A stretch of DNA of 64,000 nucleotides from Hyphomicrobiaceae bacterium. GTDB lineage: Bacteria; Pseudomonadota; Alphaproteobacteria; Rhizobiales; Hyphomicrobiaceae. Positions 1 through 9,840 of this stretch are shown here, in pieces. The DNA is taken from positions 372,001-436,000 of the forward strand of contig JALHMB010000005.1 in the NCBI GenBank assembly GCA_022844275.1, read 5' to 3'. Made by a program: the position numbers and the translations under genes. Below the pieces are notes generated by a model. That model was not told where the DNA came from. It saw only the letters and a program-made list of their open reading frames with translations, and ran no database searches. The number at the start of each line of letters is the position of its first letter. The stretch's first letter is position 1.

Positions 1-61
1 CGAGCCGGGTCGGCTCGAACGCGATCATGAGTTTCTCGCGAATTCTCTGGTCGGCGGACAT
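1..61 (-). CDS. bolA: BolA family protein, N-terminal 20 residues only (runs off left edge)
   Basis: The minus strand from 61 down to the window edge reads an open frame beginning MSADQRIREKLMIAFEPTRL. This matches the start of BolA proteins, which open with a short helix of the form RIREKL followed by a PTRLEV-like strand. BolA proteins partner with monothiol glutaredoxins in iron-sulfur trafficking. In many alphaproteobacteria bolA is divergent from a J-domain gene and cobST, the order seen here apart from the inserted Crp/Fnr gene. Only the N-terminus is visible, so the call rests on 20 residues plus context. Confidence 0.7.
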   Translation of the reverse strand, partial: MSADQRIREKLMIAFEPTRL

Positions 62-288
62 TCTTTTGGCTGCTGCCCCTCAACGCCTCTAGATCGAGCC
101 TCTCGCCAGAATGCATCAAGCCCTGCATGTCCTGCGAGAACAAATGTTAAGCTGAGATCAAATATAATGAACACGGATAAAATGCGAGGCCTTAGGTCGG
201 GAATGCCGTTGCAAGACAATGCCTGGCGCGCTGTAGTAAGTGTCGCGAGAGCGTTCCGACACTGGTGACCCCTCCTGAACCCCCTGAC

Positions 289-1014
289 ATGACCCTTCTG
301 AAACCCCTGCTGCTCAATCTCGGCCAGCACGACACCGTGTCTGACGAAGAAGCAGCGCTTTTGGCATCGGTCATCACCAAAGAAGCGACTTTCGCGCCCG
401 GCGAGGACATTGTCGCCGTCGGTTCACGGCCGGCTTATAGCAGCCTGCTGGTCGACGGGTTCGCGGCTCGCTACAAAATGCTCTCCGATGGCGGCCGGCA
501 GATCACCGCGCTTCACGTGGCTGGCGATTTCGTCGATCTCCATGCCTTTCTATTGAAGACCATGGACCATGGCATCGTGGCGCTCTCTCCGTGCCATATG
601 GCCTTTGCCGAGCACGGCGACCTCAAGACGATCAGCGAGCAGGCGCCGCATCTGACACGGCTCCTGTGGCTCGATACGCTCGTGGACGGCGCCATTCACC
701 GCGAATGGATTGTCGCCATGGGACGCCGCTCACGGAAATCGCAGCTCGCACATCTGGTCTGCGAACTCTACGTGCGTCTGCGCGGCGTACAGCGCACGGT
801 CGACTGGAGTTTCCACTTTCCGCTTTCGCAAGCCGAAATGGCCGATGTGCTGGGTTTATCAGTCGTTCACATGAACCGCGTAATCCAGAGCCTTCGGCGC
901 GAGGGCTTGATAAGTTGGACGCACCACACGATTTCAATACTCGACTGGGTACGCCTTCAGGAGGTCGCGGAATTCGATCCGACGTACCTCAGCATGATGC
1001 GGGAGCCGCGTTAG
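289..1014 (+). CDS. Crp/Fnr family transcriptional regulator
   Basis: This 241-residue protein has an N-terminal cyclic-nucleotide-binding-like beta-roll (about residues 15-125; FAPGEDIVAVG and ALHVAGDFVDLHAF) and a C-terminal winged helix (about 177-208; LSQAEMADVLGLSVVHMNRV). It lacks the N-terminal cysteine cluster of true FNR proteins, so it is unlikely to be an oxygen-sensing iron-sulfur regulator. The ATG at 289 is chosen because related proteins begin near MTLLKPLL; a GTG at 265 would add eight residues, and neither has a strong ribosome-binding site. It stands alone between bolA and the J-domain gene, and its targets cannot be read from the sequence. Confidence 0.85.
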   Translation: MTLLKPLLLNLGQHDTVSDEEAALLASVITKEATFAPGEDIVAVGSRPAYSSLLVDGFAARYKMLSDGGRQITALHVAGDFVDLHAFLLKTMDHGIVALSPCHMAFAEHGDLKTISEQAPHLTRLLWLDTLVDGAIHREWIVAMGRRSRKSQLAHLVCELYVRLRGVQRTVDWSFHFPLSQAEMADVLGLSVVHMNRVIQSLRREGLISWTHHTISILDWVRLQEVAEFDPTYLSMMREPR

Positions 1015-1117
1015 GCGGCAACACCCGCCTCTTCGGTGGCATAGCAGCAACTCATTCCTGTGGTGTCCGGGTGACCGCTTGTGCGCCGCGGTCGCGCTGG
1101 ATCATAATGCTGGCGAG

Positions 1118-1765
1118 ATGAAGCTCGACTCAAAATACTTCGACCAGATCAGGGTCAAATCTTCCGCGCCGCGCGAGGCCGAGGAGCACACGCACGTGTG
1201 CCAGTGGAAGGGCTGCACGGCTGCGGGAGAGCACAAGGCGCCCAAGGGTCGTGGCCGCGAGAACGACTACTACCATTTCTGCCTGGATCACGTGCGGCAG
1301 TTCAATGCCTCGTACAACTACTTCGCGGGCATGAGCGACGCCGAGGTGGAGGACTTCCGCAAGGGGGCGATCACCGGGCACCGTCCGACGTGGAAGCTTG
1401 GCGCCGATAAGGGGGGTACGGACAACCTCTCTAACGCCAATGCCAGCGACGTGAGAGCCCGCCGGTACGCACAGTTTGCGCGCCACGGCACGCAAGATCC
1501 CCATCATGTATTGGATGACAGCGATGCGGGAACGCATGGCAACGGCCGCCAAGCCCCCCGCCGATCGCTGAAGCCGCTCGAGCGGAAGGCCTTCGAGACC
1601 CTTGATTTAGCGGAAACCGCGCAGGGGCCGGAAATAAAAGGACGGTTCAAGGAGCTGGTAAAGCGGCACCATCCAGACGCCAATGGGGGTGACCGCGGCG
1701 CCGAAGACAAGTTGCGCGAGATCATACAAGCCTATAATTACCTGAAACAGGCGGGTCTCGTTTGA
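1118..1765 (+). CDS. J-domain (DnaJ-like) protein with C-terminal J domain
   Basis: This 215-residue protein carries its J domain at the C-terminus (about residues 155-215), with the HPD motif at 185-187 inside KRHHPDANGGDR. The N-terminal half has conserved-looking cysteines and histidines (HVCQWKGC, YYHFCLDH) that could form a zinc site. J proteins stimulate Hsp70 ATPase; this one lies 75 bp upstream of cobS, a common alphaproteobacterial arrangement, so it may help assemble or remodel the cobaltochelatase. The ATG at 1118 starts MKLDSKYFDQIRVK, the usual beginning of this family; a TTG at 1079 is possible but unlikely. Confidence 0.85.
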   Translation: MKLDSKYFDQIRVKSSAPREAEEHTHVCQWKGCTAAGEHKAPKGRGRENDYYHFCLDHVRQFNASYNYFAGMSDAEVEDFRKGAITGHRPTWKLGADKGGTDNLSNANASDVRARRYAQFARHGTQDPHHVLDDSDAGTHGNGRQAPRRSLKPLERKAFETLDLAETAQGPEIKGRFKELVKRHHPDANGGDRGAEDKLREIIQAYNYLKQAGLV

Positions 1766-1840
1766 CCGGCTCATCAGCCAAACTCGATCGTCCCCCAGAC
1801 ATCAGCGATCCGTCACGGGACAGCACGTGGGGGCGATTCC

Positions 1841-2857
1841 ATGGACCTGCGGAACAGCGAAACTATGCGCGCTTCAGCTAACGCCGGCATCCCCGGCCTC
1901 CCGGACAAGACCGTCTCGGTGCGCGAGACGTTCAGCATCGACTCCGACATGGAAGTGCCGGCTTACACGAAAGCTGACTCGCACGTCCCGGACCTCGATC
2001 CCGACTATCTATTCAACCGTGAGGTCACGCTCGCCATCCTCGCCGGCTTCAAGCACAACCGCCGCGTGATGATCCAGGGCTACCACGGCACCGGCAAGTC
2101 GACCCACATCGAGCAGGTCGCCGCCCGCCTCAATTGGCCGTGCGTGCGCGTCAACCTCGACAGCCACGTCTCGCGTATCGATCTCGTCGGCAAGGACGCG
2201 ATCGTCCTCAAGGACGGCAAGCAGGTCACGGAGTTCCGCGAGGGCATCCTGCCGTGGGCGCTGCAGAACAACGTCGCGCTCGTGTTCGACGAGTACGATG
2301 CCGGCCGCCCGGACGTCATGTTCGTCATCCAGCGTGTGCTTGAGGTTTCCGGCAAGCTGACGCTGCTCGACCAGTCGAAGGTCATCCGGCCGCATCCGGC
2401 TTTCCGTCTGTTCTCGACGACCAACACGATCGGTCTCGGCGACACATCGGGCCTCTATCACGGCACGCAGCAGATCAACCAGGGCCAGATGGACCGCTGG
2501 TCGATCGTCGCGACGCTCAACTATCTGCCGCACGACGACGAGGTCGGCATCGTCCTCTCGAAGGCCAAGGCCTTTCAGAAGAGCGACGCGAAGAAGAAGG
2601 TCGTCAACAACATGGTGCGGGTGGCCGATCTCACGCGCCAGGCCTTCATCAACGGCGATCTCTCGACGGTCATGAGCCCGCGTACCGTGTTGACGTGGGC
2701 CGAGAACGCCGAGATCTTCGGCAACATCGGTTTCGCGTTCCGCATGACGTTCCTCAACAAGTGCGACGAGCTGGAGCGGCCTCTGGTCGCGGAGTTCTTC
2801 CAGCGGTGCTTCGGCGAGGAGCTTCCTGAGAGCGCGGCGAACGTCGCGCTGAGCTGA
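1841..2857 (+). CDS. cobS: Cobaltochelatase subunit CobS (AAA+ ATPase)
   Basis: CobS is the AAA+ motor of the aerobic cobaltochelatase CobNST, which inserts Co(II) into hydrogenobyrinate a,c-diamide during cobalamin synthesis. The 338 residues match the usual length. Walker A is GYHGTGKST (residues 80-88), Walker B is [12 protein letters not shown] (about 147-158), and the [19 protein letters not shown] segment is typical of CobS. It is followed 41 bp later by cobT, so the two are probably co-transcribed. A weak inverted repeat (around 1786-1796 and 1829-1837) places the purine-rich start region in a possible stem. The large subunit CobN is not in the window. Confidence 0.96.
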   Translation: MDLRNSETMRASANAGIPGLPDKTVSVRETFSIDSDMEVPAYTKADSHVPDLDPDYLFNREVTLAILAGFKHNRRVMIQGYHGTGKSTHIEQVAARLNWPCVRVNLDSHVSRIDLVGKDAIVLKDGKQVTEFREGILPWALQNNVALVFDEYDAGRPDVMFVIQRVLEVSGKLTLLDQSKVIRPHPAFRLFSTTNTIGLGDTSGLYHGTQQINQGQMDRWSIVATLNYLPHDDEVGIVLSKAKAFQKSDAKKKVVNNMVRVADLTRQAFINGDLSTVMSPRTVLTWAENAEIFGNIGFAFRMTFLNKCDELERPLVAEFFQRCFGEELPESAANVALS

Positions 2858-2898
2858 CACTTCGCGGTCAAGCCAAGGTCGATCGGGATATAAGCGGC

Positions 2899-4782
2899 GT
2901 GGCGCCTCCTCCGAAGAAGAAAGAAGCCCCGACCGAGCCGTTCAAGCGCGTGCTCGGTCTTTGCGCGCGCGCCATTGCCGGCGACGACGAGATGCAGGTC
3001 ACCTACGCGCCGGGCAAGCCCGAGCTCGATGGCAAGGCCATGCAGCTCCCCGAGCCGTCACGCGCACCCTCGAAGAAGGAAATCGCGGTCATCCGCGGCT
3101 GGGCCGACAGCCTTGCGCTGACAGCCGCCATGCACGACGAAAAGTTGCACAAGCGCCTCGTTCCCGGAGCGGGTCCCGCCCGCTCGGTGTTCGAGGCTGT
3201 CGAACGCGCCCGCGTCGAGGCCATCGGCTGCAACCGTATGCAGGGCATGGCAACGAACCTCACCGCCAAGGTCGAGGACCAGTACGCGCACGGCCGCTTT
3301 GCTCACGTGACCGAGCGTGCCGAGGCCCCGATTGAAGAAGCTCTCTCCCTTATCGTGCGCGAGCGTCTGACAGGACTGAAGCCGCCTGCATCGGCGCAGG
3401 CGCTCGTCGATGTCTGGCGGCCCTGGGTTGAAGAGCGCGCTGCCACGACGCTCGAGCGCATGGGTGATGCTGCAGGCAGCCAGGCCAAGTTCGGCCGACT
3501 GATGCGCGACATGCTGCGCGATCTCGAACTCTCCGAGGAGCTTTCCGACGGCGAGAAGGAAGAGGGCGAGAGCGACGACGAGCAGCAGCCCGACGGCGGC
3601 GATTCCGAGACGCAGGACAGCGAGGACAGCGCCGAGTCGGACGAACAGGCCAACGACGAGCAGCAGGCCGAGGGCGAGGAAGGCGAGACGACCGAGGCTT
3701 CCGACGCTGGCGAGACCGAGGACTTCGACCTCGACGCGGAAGGCGACGAGAGTGCGGAGACCAACGAGCCCTGGCGCCCGAACACCAACGTTCTCGATGA
3801 CCCCGAGCGCTTCGGCTACAAGGTCTTCAACAAGACCTTCGACGAGGAGATCGAGGCCGCCGACCTTTCGACGCCCGACGAGCTCGAGCGCCTGCGCGCG
3901 TTCCTCGACAAGGAGCTGCGGAATCTTTCCGGCGCGGTCTCGCGTCTCGCGAACCGTCTGCAGCGCAAGCTGCTCGCGCAGCAGAACCGCGCCTGGGACT
4001 TCGACCTCGAGGAAGGTGTACTCGATACCGCACGTCTCACCCGTGTCGTCACCGATCCGATGCACGCGCTCTCCTTCAAGCATGAGCGCGACACTGATTT
4101 CCGCGACACGGTCGTAACGCTTCTGATCGACAACTCCGGTTCCATGCGCGGACGGCCGATCATGGTCGCGGCCTGCTGCGCGGACATTCTCGCGCGCACG
4201 CTCGAGCGGTGCGGCGTGAAGGTCGAGATCCTCGGCTTCACGACACGGGCTTGGAAGGGCGGACAATCGCGCGAAGCGTGGCTCGCGGCCGGTAAGCCAG
4301 CCGCGCCGGGTCGCCTCAACGATCTGCGTCATATCGTCTACAAGCGCGCCGACGCGCCGTGGCGTCGCTCCAAGCAGTCGCTCGCGCTCATGATGCGCGA
4401 GGGCTTGCTCAAGGAGAACATCGACGGCGAAGCGCTGGCCTGGGCCCACAACCGACTGCTTGGCCGGTCCGAGCACCGCCGCATTCTGATGATGATCTCG
4501 GATGGCGCGCCGGTCGATGATTCGACGCTGTCAGTGAACACGGGCTGCTATCTCGAAAGGCACCTGCGTCAGGTGATCGAGGAGATCGAGACCAAGTCGC
4601 CGATCGAGCTGATCGCGATCGGCATCGGCCACGATGTGACGAGATACTATCGCCGGGCGGTGACGATCACCGATCCGACCGAGCTCGCCGGTGCGATGAC
4701 GGACAAGCTCGTCGAGCTGTTCGAGGAGACGACCGGACCGGCTCGAGGCAGTGGGCGCGCTACGGCGGGCGCGCGGCGATAG
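2899..4782 (+). CDS. cobT: Cobaltochelatase subunit CobT (VWA domain)
   Basis: CobT is the partner of CobS in the ATP-dependent cobaltochelatase. The 627-residue product has an N-terminal helical domain, a long acidic linker of Glu/Asp/Ser/Gln (about residues 210-290), and a C-terminal von Willebrand A domain whose MIDAS motif DNSGSM begins near residue 411. Other MIDAS-type residues follow in [11 protein letters not shown]. Length and architecture match known CobT proteins. Translation starts at a GTG (2899). A strong intrinsic terminator lies 28 bp after the stop, consistent with the end of a cobST transcript. Confidence 0.96.
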   Translation: MAPPPKKKEAPTEPFKRVLGLCARAIAGDDEMQVTYAPGKPELDGKAMQLPEPSRAPSKKEIAVIRGWADSLALTAAMHDEKLHKRLVPGAGPARSVFEAVERARVEAIGCNRMQGMATNLTAKVEDQYAHGRFAHVTERAEAPIEEALSLIVRERLTGLKPPASAQALVDVWRPWVEERAATTLERMGDAAGSQAKFGRLMRDMLRDLELSEELSDGEKEEGESDDEQQPDGGDSETQDSEDSAESDEQANDEQQAEGEEGETTEASDAGETEDFDLDAEGDESAETNEPWRPNTNVLDDPERFGYKVFNKTFDEEIEAADLSTPDELERLRAFLDKELRNLSGAVSRLANRLQRKLLAQQNRAWDFDLEEGVLDTARLTRVVTDPMHALSFKHERDTDFRDTVVTLLIDNSGSMRGRPIMVAACCADILARTLERCGVKVEILGFTTRAWKGGQSREAWLAAGKPAAPGRLNDLRHIVYKRADAPWRRSKQSLALMMREGLLKENIDGEALAWAHNRLLGRSEHRRILMMISDGAPVDDSTLSVNTGCYLERHLRQVIEEIETKSPIELIAIGIGHDVTRYYRRAVTITDPTELAGAMTDKLVELFEETTGPARGSGRATAGARR

Positions 4783-4810
4783 ACTTCCTTGCTGCTGCGG
4801 TGTGTATCAT

Positions 4811-4840
4811 GCGTCGGCATTCCGAATGCCGGCGCTTTTT
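4811..4840 (+). terminator. Intrinsic terminator after cobT
   Basis: An 11-bp stem (4811-4821 paired with 4825-4835, one G-U pair, loop CCG) is followed directly by TTTTT at 4836-4840. This is a textbook Rho-independent terminator 28 bp downstream of the cobT stop. It lies upstream of the start preferred for the next gene, which supports that start. Confidence 0.85.
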
Positions 4841-4879
4841 GTCTCCAAGCTGTGCGGCTTTTGTTGGCGGGATCGATTC

Positions 4880-5977
4880 ATGAGGCCAGAGATGTTCCGT
4901 TGGCATGCTTCCAGCGCCTTACGTCTTGTATTTGCGGTTCTCGCAGTCGGCGTACTAGTCGGTTCGGCGACATCCGTCGCGGCTCAGCAGAAGAGCCCTG
5001 CAGCGAGCGAGAAGACCTCGGCCGTTGAGGTCTCTGCACGCCGAATCGAGAGCTATCAGCGCGGAATTTCAGGGTCGAACCAGTTCGGTCGCCTGCAGTT
5101 TCGCGGTGGCCTCGTCATGACCTCGACCGATGAACGCTTCGGCGGTCTCTCCGGCCTCATCATCGCGCCAGACGGACGGCGCTTTCTGGCCGTCACGGAC
5201 CAGGGAAACTGGCTTTCGGCCGAAATCGCCTATTCGGGCAAGGCGCCGAGCAGCGTCGAGAAGGCGCGCATGGGGCCGATCCTCGGACTCAATGGCCGCC
5301 CGCTCAGGCGCAAGCGCGATGCCGACGCGGAAGAGATCGCGCTGCTCTCCGGCACGCTCGCGAATGGAATCGCACTCGTCGCTTTCGAGCGCAATCATCG
5401 CCTCGTGCGTCACCCGATCATCGACGGTGCGCTCGGCCGTCCGACGGCGCTTGTCGCGCTACCGCCGGATGCCCGGCGCATGAAGAGCAATAGCGGTCTC
5501 GAAGCGGTGACGATCCTGCGCGGCGGACCGAACCAGGGCGCCATCCTCGCTCTTGCGGAGGAGCTACTCGACGCCAACGACAATCACACCGGCTGGTTGC
5601 TCGGCAAGGGTGCGCCACAGCGGCTGGCCCTCAAGGATTTCGGCGGATTTGCACTGACAGGTGTGGCGGCGCTGGAAGACGGTTCAGTCCTGATCCTCGA
5701 GCGGCGCTTCCGGATGTCCGAGGGGGTCAAGATGCGCCTCCGTCTCGTTAAGGCGGACGAGCTCAAGCCCGGCCGCGTCATCGAGGGCGAGACGCTCATC
5801 AGTTCGGATATGGGCTACGAGATCGACAACATGGAGGCCATTGCCGTCCATAAGTCGTCCACTGGCGAGACCGTCATCACGCTTCTGTCGGATGACAACT
5901 TCAACAAATTCCTGCAGCGCAACCTGCTGCTGCAGTTCACGCTGCTGCCGCCCGGCGCCAAGTCTACTTCGCGATAG
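4880..5977 (+). CDS. Exported esterase-like activity of phytase family protein
   Basis: This 365-residue protein begins with a signal peptide (MRPEMFRWHASSALRLVFAV, cleavage near VAAQQ). The mature part resembles the family of secreted beta-propeller proteins annotated as esterase-like activity of phytase, with blocks such as FGGLSGLIIAPDGRRFLAVTDQGNW, LEAVTILRGG and DNMEAIAV. True substrates for this family are poorly known. ATG 4880 is chosen because the open frame upstream crosses the cobT terminator. The gene is convergent with soxG, with a gap of only 9 bp. Confidence 0.8.
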   Translation: MRPEMFRWHASSALRLVFAVLAVGVLVGSATSVAAQQKSPAASEKTSAVEVSARRIESYQRGISGSNQFGRLQFRGGLVMTSTDERFGGLSGLIIAPDGRRFLAVTDQGNWLSAEIAYSGKAPSSVEKARMGPILGLNGRPLRRKRDADAEEIALLSGTLANGIALVAFERNHRLVRHPIIDGALGRPTALVALPPDARRMKSNSGLEAVTILRGGPNQGAILALAEELLDANDNHTGWLLGKGAPQRLALKDFGGFALTGVAALEDGSVLILERRFRMSEGVKMRLRLVKADELKPGRVIEGETLISSDMGYEIDNMEAIAVHKSSTGETVITLLSDDNFNKFLQRNLLLQFTLLPPGAKSTSR

Positions 5978-5986
5978 TCGCGCCGC

Positions 5987-6586
5987 TCAGGCCACGTCGA
6001 TGCCGTACTCTGCGGCCGACGACTCGAGCCACGACCAGAAGCTCGCGGCCGTACTGCGCGCCGAGATGATCTCGAAGGTCGGAGCCTCATCGATCGGCGC
6101 GATTTGCAGGCCGATGTGGGCCGCGCTTGTCTGCGCGGCATCGCCGACCTTGAACACGCCAGCATCGAGATCGATCGCAACGCCCTTCGCGAGCGCATCG
6201 CGTGCACGAGGGCCGGTGACCTCGATGATAAGACGGCCATCGCCCTGATCCGTGACTGCAGCAAGTCCCGCGAGTTCGGTACGCAACTCATCAAGTGACG
6301 TACCGGGACCACGGCTGATGGCGAGCCACTGCCCGGGCGCGGTGCCCGTGATGGAGACGGCACCAGCTCCCGCGCGCTTTGCCGCGTCGACGACCGGACT
6401 TCCCACATGGCGCGAGAGGATGGCGGCCACCTCGGCGGCTCGGCCACGCCGCGCGATGATGCCTATGGCCGCGAAGTCCGTGATCTCGCGGATACGCACG
6501 CCAGGAACGCCCTTCGAAACTCCAAGCGCTCCGGATTTTGCTAAGCCCGCGAGTGCCGATCGGCTCGCAATCTTTCGATCAGCCAT
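5987..6586 (-). CDS. soxG: Sarcosine oxidase, gamma subunit
   Basis: This 199-residue protein is the last gene of the soxBDAG operon. Heterotetrameric sarcosine oxidase demethylates sarcosine to glycine, passing the one-carbon unit to tetrahydrofolate. The gamma subunit belongs to the GcvT-like fold family (RADGDRL-type C-terminal features such as LIIEVTGPRARDALAKG). Its ATG at 6586 overlaps the end of soxA by 8 bp, indicating translational coupling. A longer in-frame start exists inside soxA but would duplicate coding space. Confidence 0.88.
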   Translation of the reverse strand: MADRKIASRSALAGLAKSGALGVSKGVPGVRIREITDFAAIGIIARRGRAAEVAAILSRHVGSPVVDAAKRAGAGAVSITGTAPGQWLAISRGPGTSLDELRTELAGLAAVTDQGDGRLIIEVTGPRARDALAKGVAIDLDAGVFKVGDAAQTSAAHIGLQIAPIDEAPTFEIISARSTAASFWSWLESSAAEYGIDVA

Positions 6587-9557
6587 GGAGCCGCTCTCCT
6601 TTGGGATCATAGAACACCGGATCGCAGACCTCGGCCTCGATATCGCTGCCGCGCAGCAGATCGACGAGGCGCACACGCGTGCCGTGCTTCGAGGCACCAC
6701 CCGAAATCAGTCCGAGGCCGATCCAGCGCTCGAGCGACGGCGAGAACGCGACGGATGTCACATAGCCGAGATCGTTGGCGGTCGTTGTTGCCGCGCCGAT
6801 CGGGATCAAATGCGCTCCAGCGCGGATCCGTGTGGTCCAGTCGACGGGCTTCAGTCCGACGAGCCCCCAACGATCGGGCGCGGCGAGTGCGGGGCGCTCC
6901 GCGAGGACGCGGCCGATGTAGTCCTTCTTTTTCGACATCATCTTGCCGAGGCCGAGATCGCGCGCCGTCGTCTGGCCGTTGATCTCGCTGCCGGCGACAT
7001 GCCCCTTCTCGATGCGCATGATGCCCATGGCTTCAAGGCCGTAAGGTTGAATGCCGAGATCCGTGCCGGCTTCCATGATCGCCGCAGCGACAGCGTTGCC
7101 GACACCAGCCGGCACGGCCAGCTCATAGGCGAGCTCGCCCGAATAGGAGATGCGGAAGAGGCGCGCCCGCGTGCCGCCGAGGATCGTGATCTCGCGCGCC
7201 GTCAAATACGGAAAGGCCGCATCGGAGATGTCGTGTTGGCGATCGACGATGCGCGCAAGTGTCTCGCGCGATTTCGGACCGGCAATGGCCATTTGCGCCC
7301 ACTGCTCGGAAATGCTCGTCATCTGCACGTCGAGACCGGGCCAGAGACCTTGATGGCAGAACTCCAGATGCCTCATGATGCCGACGGCATTGGCCGTCGT
7401 CGTGGTCATGACGAAATGATCGGTCGCGAGTCGCGAGGTCGTACCGTCGTCCATGACGAAGCCGTCCTCGCGCAGCATCACGCCGTATCGGGCTTTGCCG
7501 ACGGCCAGCGTCGAGAACGTATTGCAGTAAACGCGATCCAGCAGTGTCCCCGCATCGGGGCCTTGGATATCGATCTTGCCGAGTGTGGAGACATCCGTCA
7601 GGCCGACAGCCGAGCGCACGGCGCGCACCTCGCGCGACGCGCTTTCGAGCCAATCCTTTTCGCCAGGCCGCGGGAACCAGGAGGCGCGCAGCCATGCGCC
7701 GGATTCGATGAAGACGGCGCCGTGCGTCTTGGCCCACTCGTGCAGCGGCGACAGCCGCGTCGCGCGGAAATCCTTACCGCGGTGGTGGCCGGCAAGCGCA
7801 CCTATTGAGACGGGCGTGAAGGGCGGACGGTTCAGCGTCGTGCCAACGGTTGCGATCGGCTGTGCGAGCTCGGACGCTAGGATCGCCAGACCATTGACGT
7901 TCGATGTCTTGCCTTGGTCGGTTGCCATGCCGAGCGTCGTGTAGCGCTTCAGCAGCTCGACGGAACGATAGCCCTCGCGGCTCGCGAGCCCGACATCCTT
8001 CGCCGTCACGTCATTCTGGAAATCGACAAAGGCGGGACCGCGCCCGCCAGAGACATGCCATAGTGCGCGCACGGTTGCGGGCTCGTCATCGGCTTTGGGA
8101 AGCGGGGCGTCCGATGCCGAGCGTCCAAAATCGCGCGCAGCGCTTGCGCCGGCATCGCGACCGCCTGCCAGCGACCTGGCGAGCGCCATTGCGCCGTTTG
8201 CGGCACCAACCACGCTCATGCCGGACGGCAGGGTGCCTGGCACGAAGGCGGGGAGCGATTCATTCCACACCGGCCTGCCGCCGAGGTGGCTCGTCAGGTG
8301 CGTGATCGGTGACCATCCGCCGGACATGGCGAGCGCGTCGCATAGGATGCTGCTGATGCGTCCGGAAGCATCGCGCACCTCGATGGCTTGCAATCCGCGC
8401 GAACCGACGGCGCGGATGACCTCGGCGCCGCGGAATATGCGAACGTCGCGCTTTCCCAACTCGCCGCCAAGTGCCGGCGATGCTTCCGCGCGACTGTCGA
8501 TCACGGCCTCGATGCTGATGCCGGCTGCCGCTGCATCGATTGCCGCCTGCCAGCCGTCGTCGCAGCATGTGAACACTGCGAGCCGCTGACCCGGCGTCAC
8601 GGCAAAGCGGTTGATGTAGCTGCGCACGGCGCCTGCGAGCATGACGCCCGGACGATCGTTGTTGGCGAAGACGAGCGGTCGTTCGAGGGCACCTGCTGCA
8701 AGGATCGAGCGACGCGCATAGATGCGCCACATGCGCTGGCGCGGCTGAAATGGTGGCGGCACTGCTACGTGATCATTCACGCGCTCGAGTGCGGCGTAGG
8801 TGCTGCCATCATAGACGCCGAAAACTGTCGTGCGCCGCATGAGCCGCACGTTCGGCATCGACGACAGCTCCGCTGCTACTGTCGCAGCCCAGATGCTGCC
8901 CGCGGCGCCGTCGATCTCTTGTCGTTCGGCATTGAGCCGTCCGCCGGGCAGGAAATCCTCATCCGCCAGGATCACGCGCGCGCCGCTCCGTGCGGCCGTG
9001 AGCGCGGCCATGAGTCCCGCCGGTCCGCCGCCGATCACCAGCACATCGCAATGCGCGTGCGACTTCTCGTAGTGGTCGGGGTCCTCGGCGCCGGCACTGC
9101 GTCCGAGACCTGCGGCGCGGCGGATGAGTGGCTCGTAGACCTTCTCCCAAAACGCGGCCGGCCACATGAAGGTCTTGTAGTAGAAGCCCGCTGAGAGAAA
9201 ACCGCCGACAAGGCCGTTCAACGCCAGGATGTCGAAGCCGAGGCTTGGCCAGCGATTCTGGCTTTGCGCTTGGAGGCCATCGAACAGCTCGACGCTTGTC
9301 GCGCGCGTGTTGGGCTCGCGCCGCGCGCCGGCTCTCATCTCGACGAGGGCATTGGGCTCTTCGCTGCCGGCTGAGAGAATGCCGCGCGGGCGATGATACT
9401 TGAAGGACCGGCCGACGAGGCTGACGCCGTTGGCAATCAGCGCCGAGGCCAGTGTATCGCCGGCGAAGCCGGACATGCTGCGGCCGTCGAAGCTGAATTT
9501 TATCGGCCGCGCGCGATCGATCCGACCGCCGGTCGGCAGGCGCCCTGCACTGCTCAT
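6579..9557 (-). CDS. soxA: Sarcosine oxidase, alpha subunit
   Basis: The 992-residue alpha subunit matches the usual length. It begins with a ferredoxin-like domain (FSFDGRSMSGFAGDTLASAL), followed by a NAD-binding Rossmann domain (CDVLVIGGGPAGLMAALTAA near residue 172), and ends with an aminomethyltransferase (GcvT)-type domain that binds tetrahydrofolate (roughly residues 600-990; YSGELAYELAVPA, GLEAMGIMRIEKGH). It catalyses the sarcosine oxidation and one-carbon transfer reactions with SoxB, SoxD and SoxG. Its start overlaps the end of soxD by 4 bp (ATGA). Confidence 0.96.
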   Translation of the reverse strand: MSSAGRLPTGGRIDRARPIKFSFDGRSMSGFAGDTLASALIANGVSLVGRSFKYHRPRGILSAGSEEPNALVEMRAGARREPNTRATSVELFDGLQAQSQNRWPSLGFDILALNGLVGGFLSAGFYYKTFMWPAAFWEKVYEPLIRRAAGLGRSAGAEDPDHYEKSHAHCDVLVIGGGPAGLMAALTAARSGARVILADEDFLPGGRLNAERQEIDGAAGSIWAATVAAELSSMPNVRLMRRTTVFGVYDGSTYAALERVNDHVAVPPPFQPRQRMWRIYARRSILAAGALERPLVFANNDRPGVMLAGAVRSYINRFAVTPGQRLAVFTCCDDGWQAAIDAAAAGISIEAVIDSRAEASPALGGELGKRDVRIFRGAEVIRAVGSRGLQAIEVRDASGRISSILCDALAMSGGWSPITHLTSHLGGRPVWNESLPAFVPGTLPSGMSVVGAANGAMALARSLAGGRDAGASAARDFGRSASDAPLPKADDEPATVRALWHVSGGRGPAFVDFQNDVTAKDVGLASREGYRSVELLKRYTTLGMATDQGKTSNVNGLAILASELAQPIATVGTTLNRPPFTPVSIGALAGHHRGKDFRATRLSPLHEWAKTHGAVFIESGAWLRASWFPRPGEKDWLESASREVRAVRSAVGLTDVSTLGKIDIQGPDAGTLLDRVYCNTFSTLAVGKARYGVMLREDGFVMDDGTTSRLATDHFVMTTTTANAVGIMRHLEFCHQGLWPGLDVQMTSISEQWAQMAIAGPKSRETLARIVDRQHDISDAAFPYLTAREITILGGTRARLFRISYSGELAYELAVPAGVGNAVAAAIMEAGTDLGIQPYGLEAMGIMRIEKGHVAGSEINGQTTARDLGLGKMMSKKKDYIGRVLAERPALAAPDRWGLVGLKPVDWTTRIRAGAHLIPIGAATTTANDLGYVTSVAFSPSLERWIGLGLISGGASKHGTRVRLVDLLRGSDIEAEVCDPVFYDPKGERLHG

Positions 9558-9829
9558 GCGGCTTCTCCCTCACCGCGCTTGCTCGCGTAGGTCACGTCCG
9601 AAATCTCGTGCGTGCGCGTGTCGCGCGTCACGACGAGCCAGCGCCGGCATCCATTGCTGTGGTACCAAAGCTCGCGATGCAGGCCGGCGAGATTGGTCCG
9701 CTGATAGACGTATTCGTGAAACGCCTCGGCATTCTCGCCACTCGGACGAGCCGTCAGTGCATCGGCATCTCCGAGCACATAGAACTCGTCATTGGATCGC
9801 TCGCCACAGTACGGGCATCGGATGCGCAT
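9554..9829 (-). CDS. soxD: Sarcosine oxidase, delta subunit
   Basis: This small 91-residue subunit starts MRIRCPYCGERSNDEF, with the CPYCG half of a zinc site, and carries the family blocks YVYQRTNLAGLHRELWYHSNGCRRW and the TRDTRTHEI stretch. In SoxD proteins, cysteines of this type hold a zinc ion. It sits between soxB and soxA (11 bp after soxB, 4-bp overlap with soxA). ATG 9829 is chosen over a longer in-frame start that would lie inside soxB. Confidence 0.94.
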   Translation of the reverse strand: MRIRCPYCGERSNDEFYVLGDADALTARPSGENAEAFHEYVYQRTNLAGLHRELWYHSNGCRRWLVVTRDTRTHEISDVTYASKRGEGEAA

Positions 9830-9840
9830 GAGAGATAACC

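Noticed and set aside
3058-4476. Long open frame on the minus strand inside cobT
   Set aside because: It is antisense to the clearly real cobT and owes its length to GC-rich third codon positions; no family resemblance.
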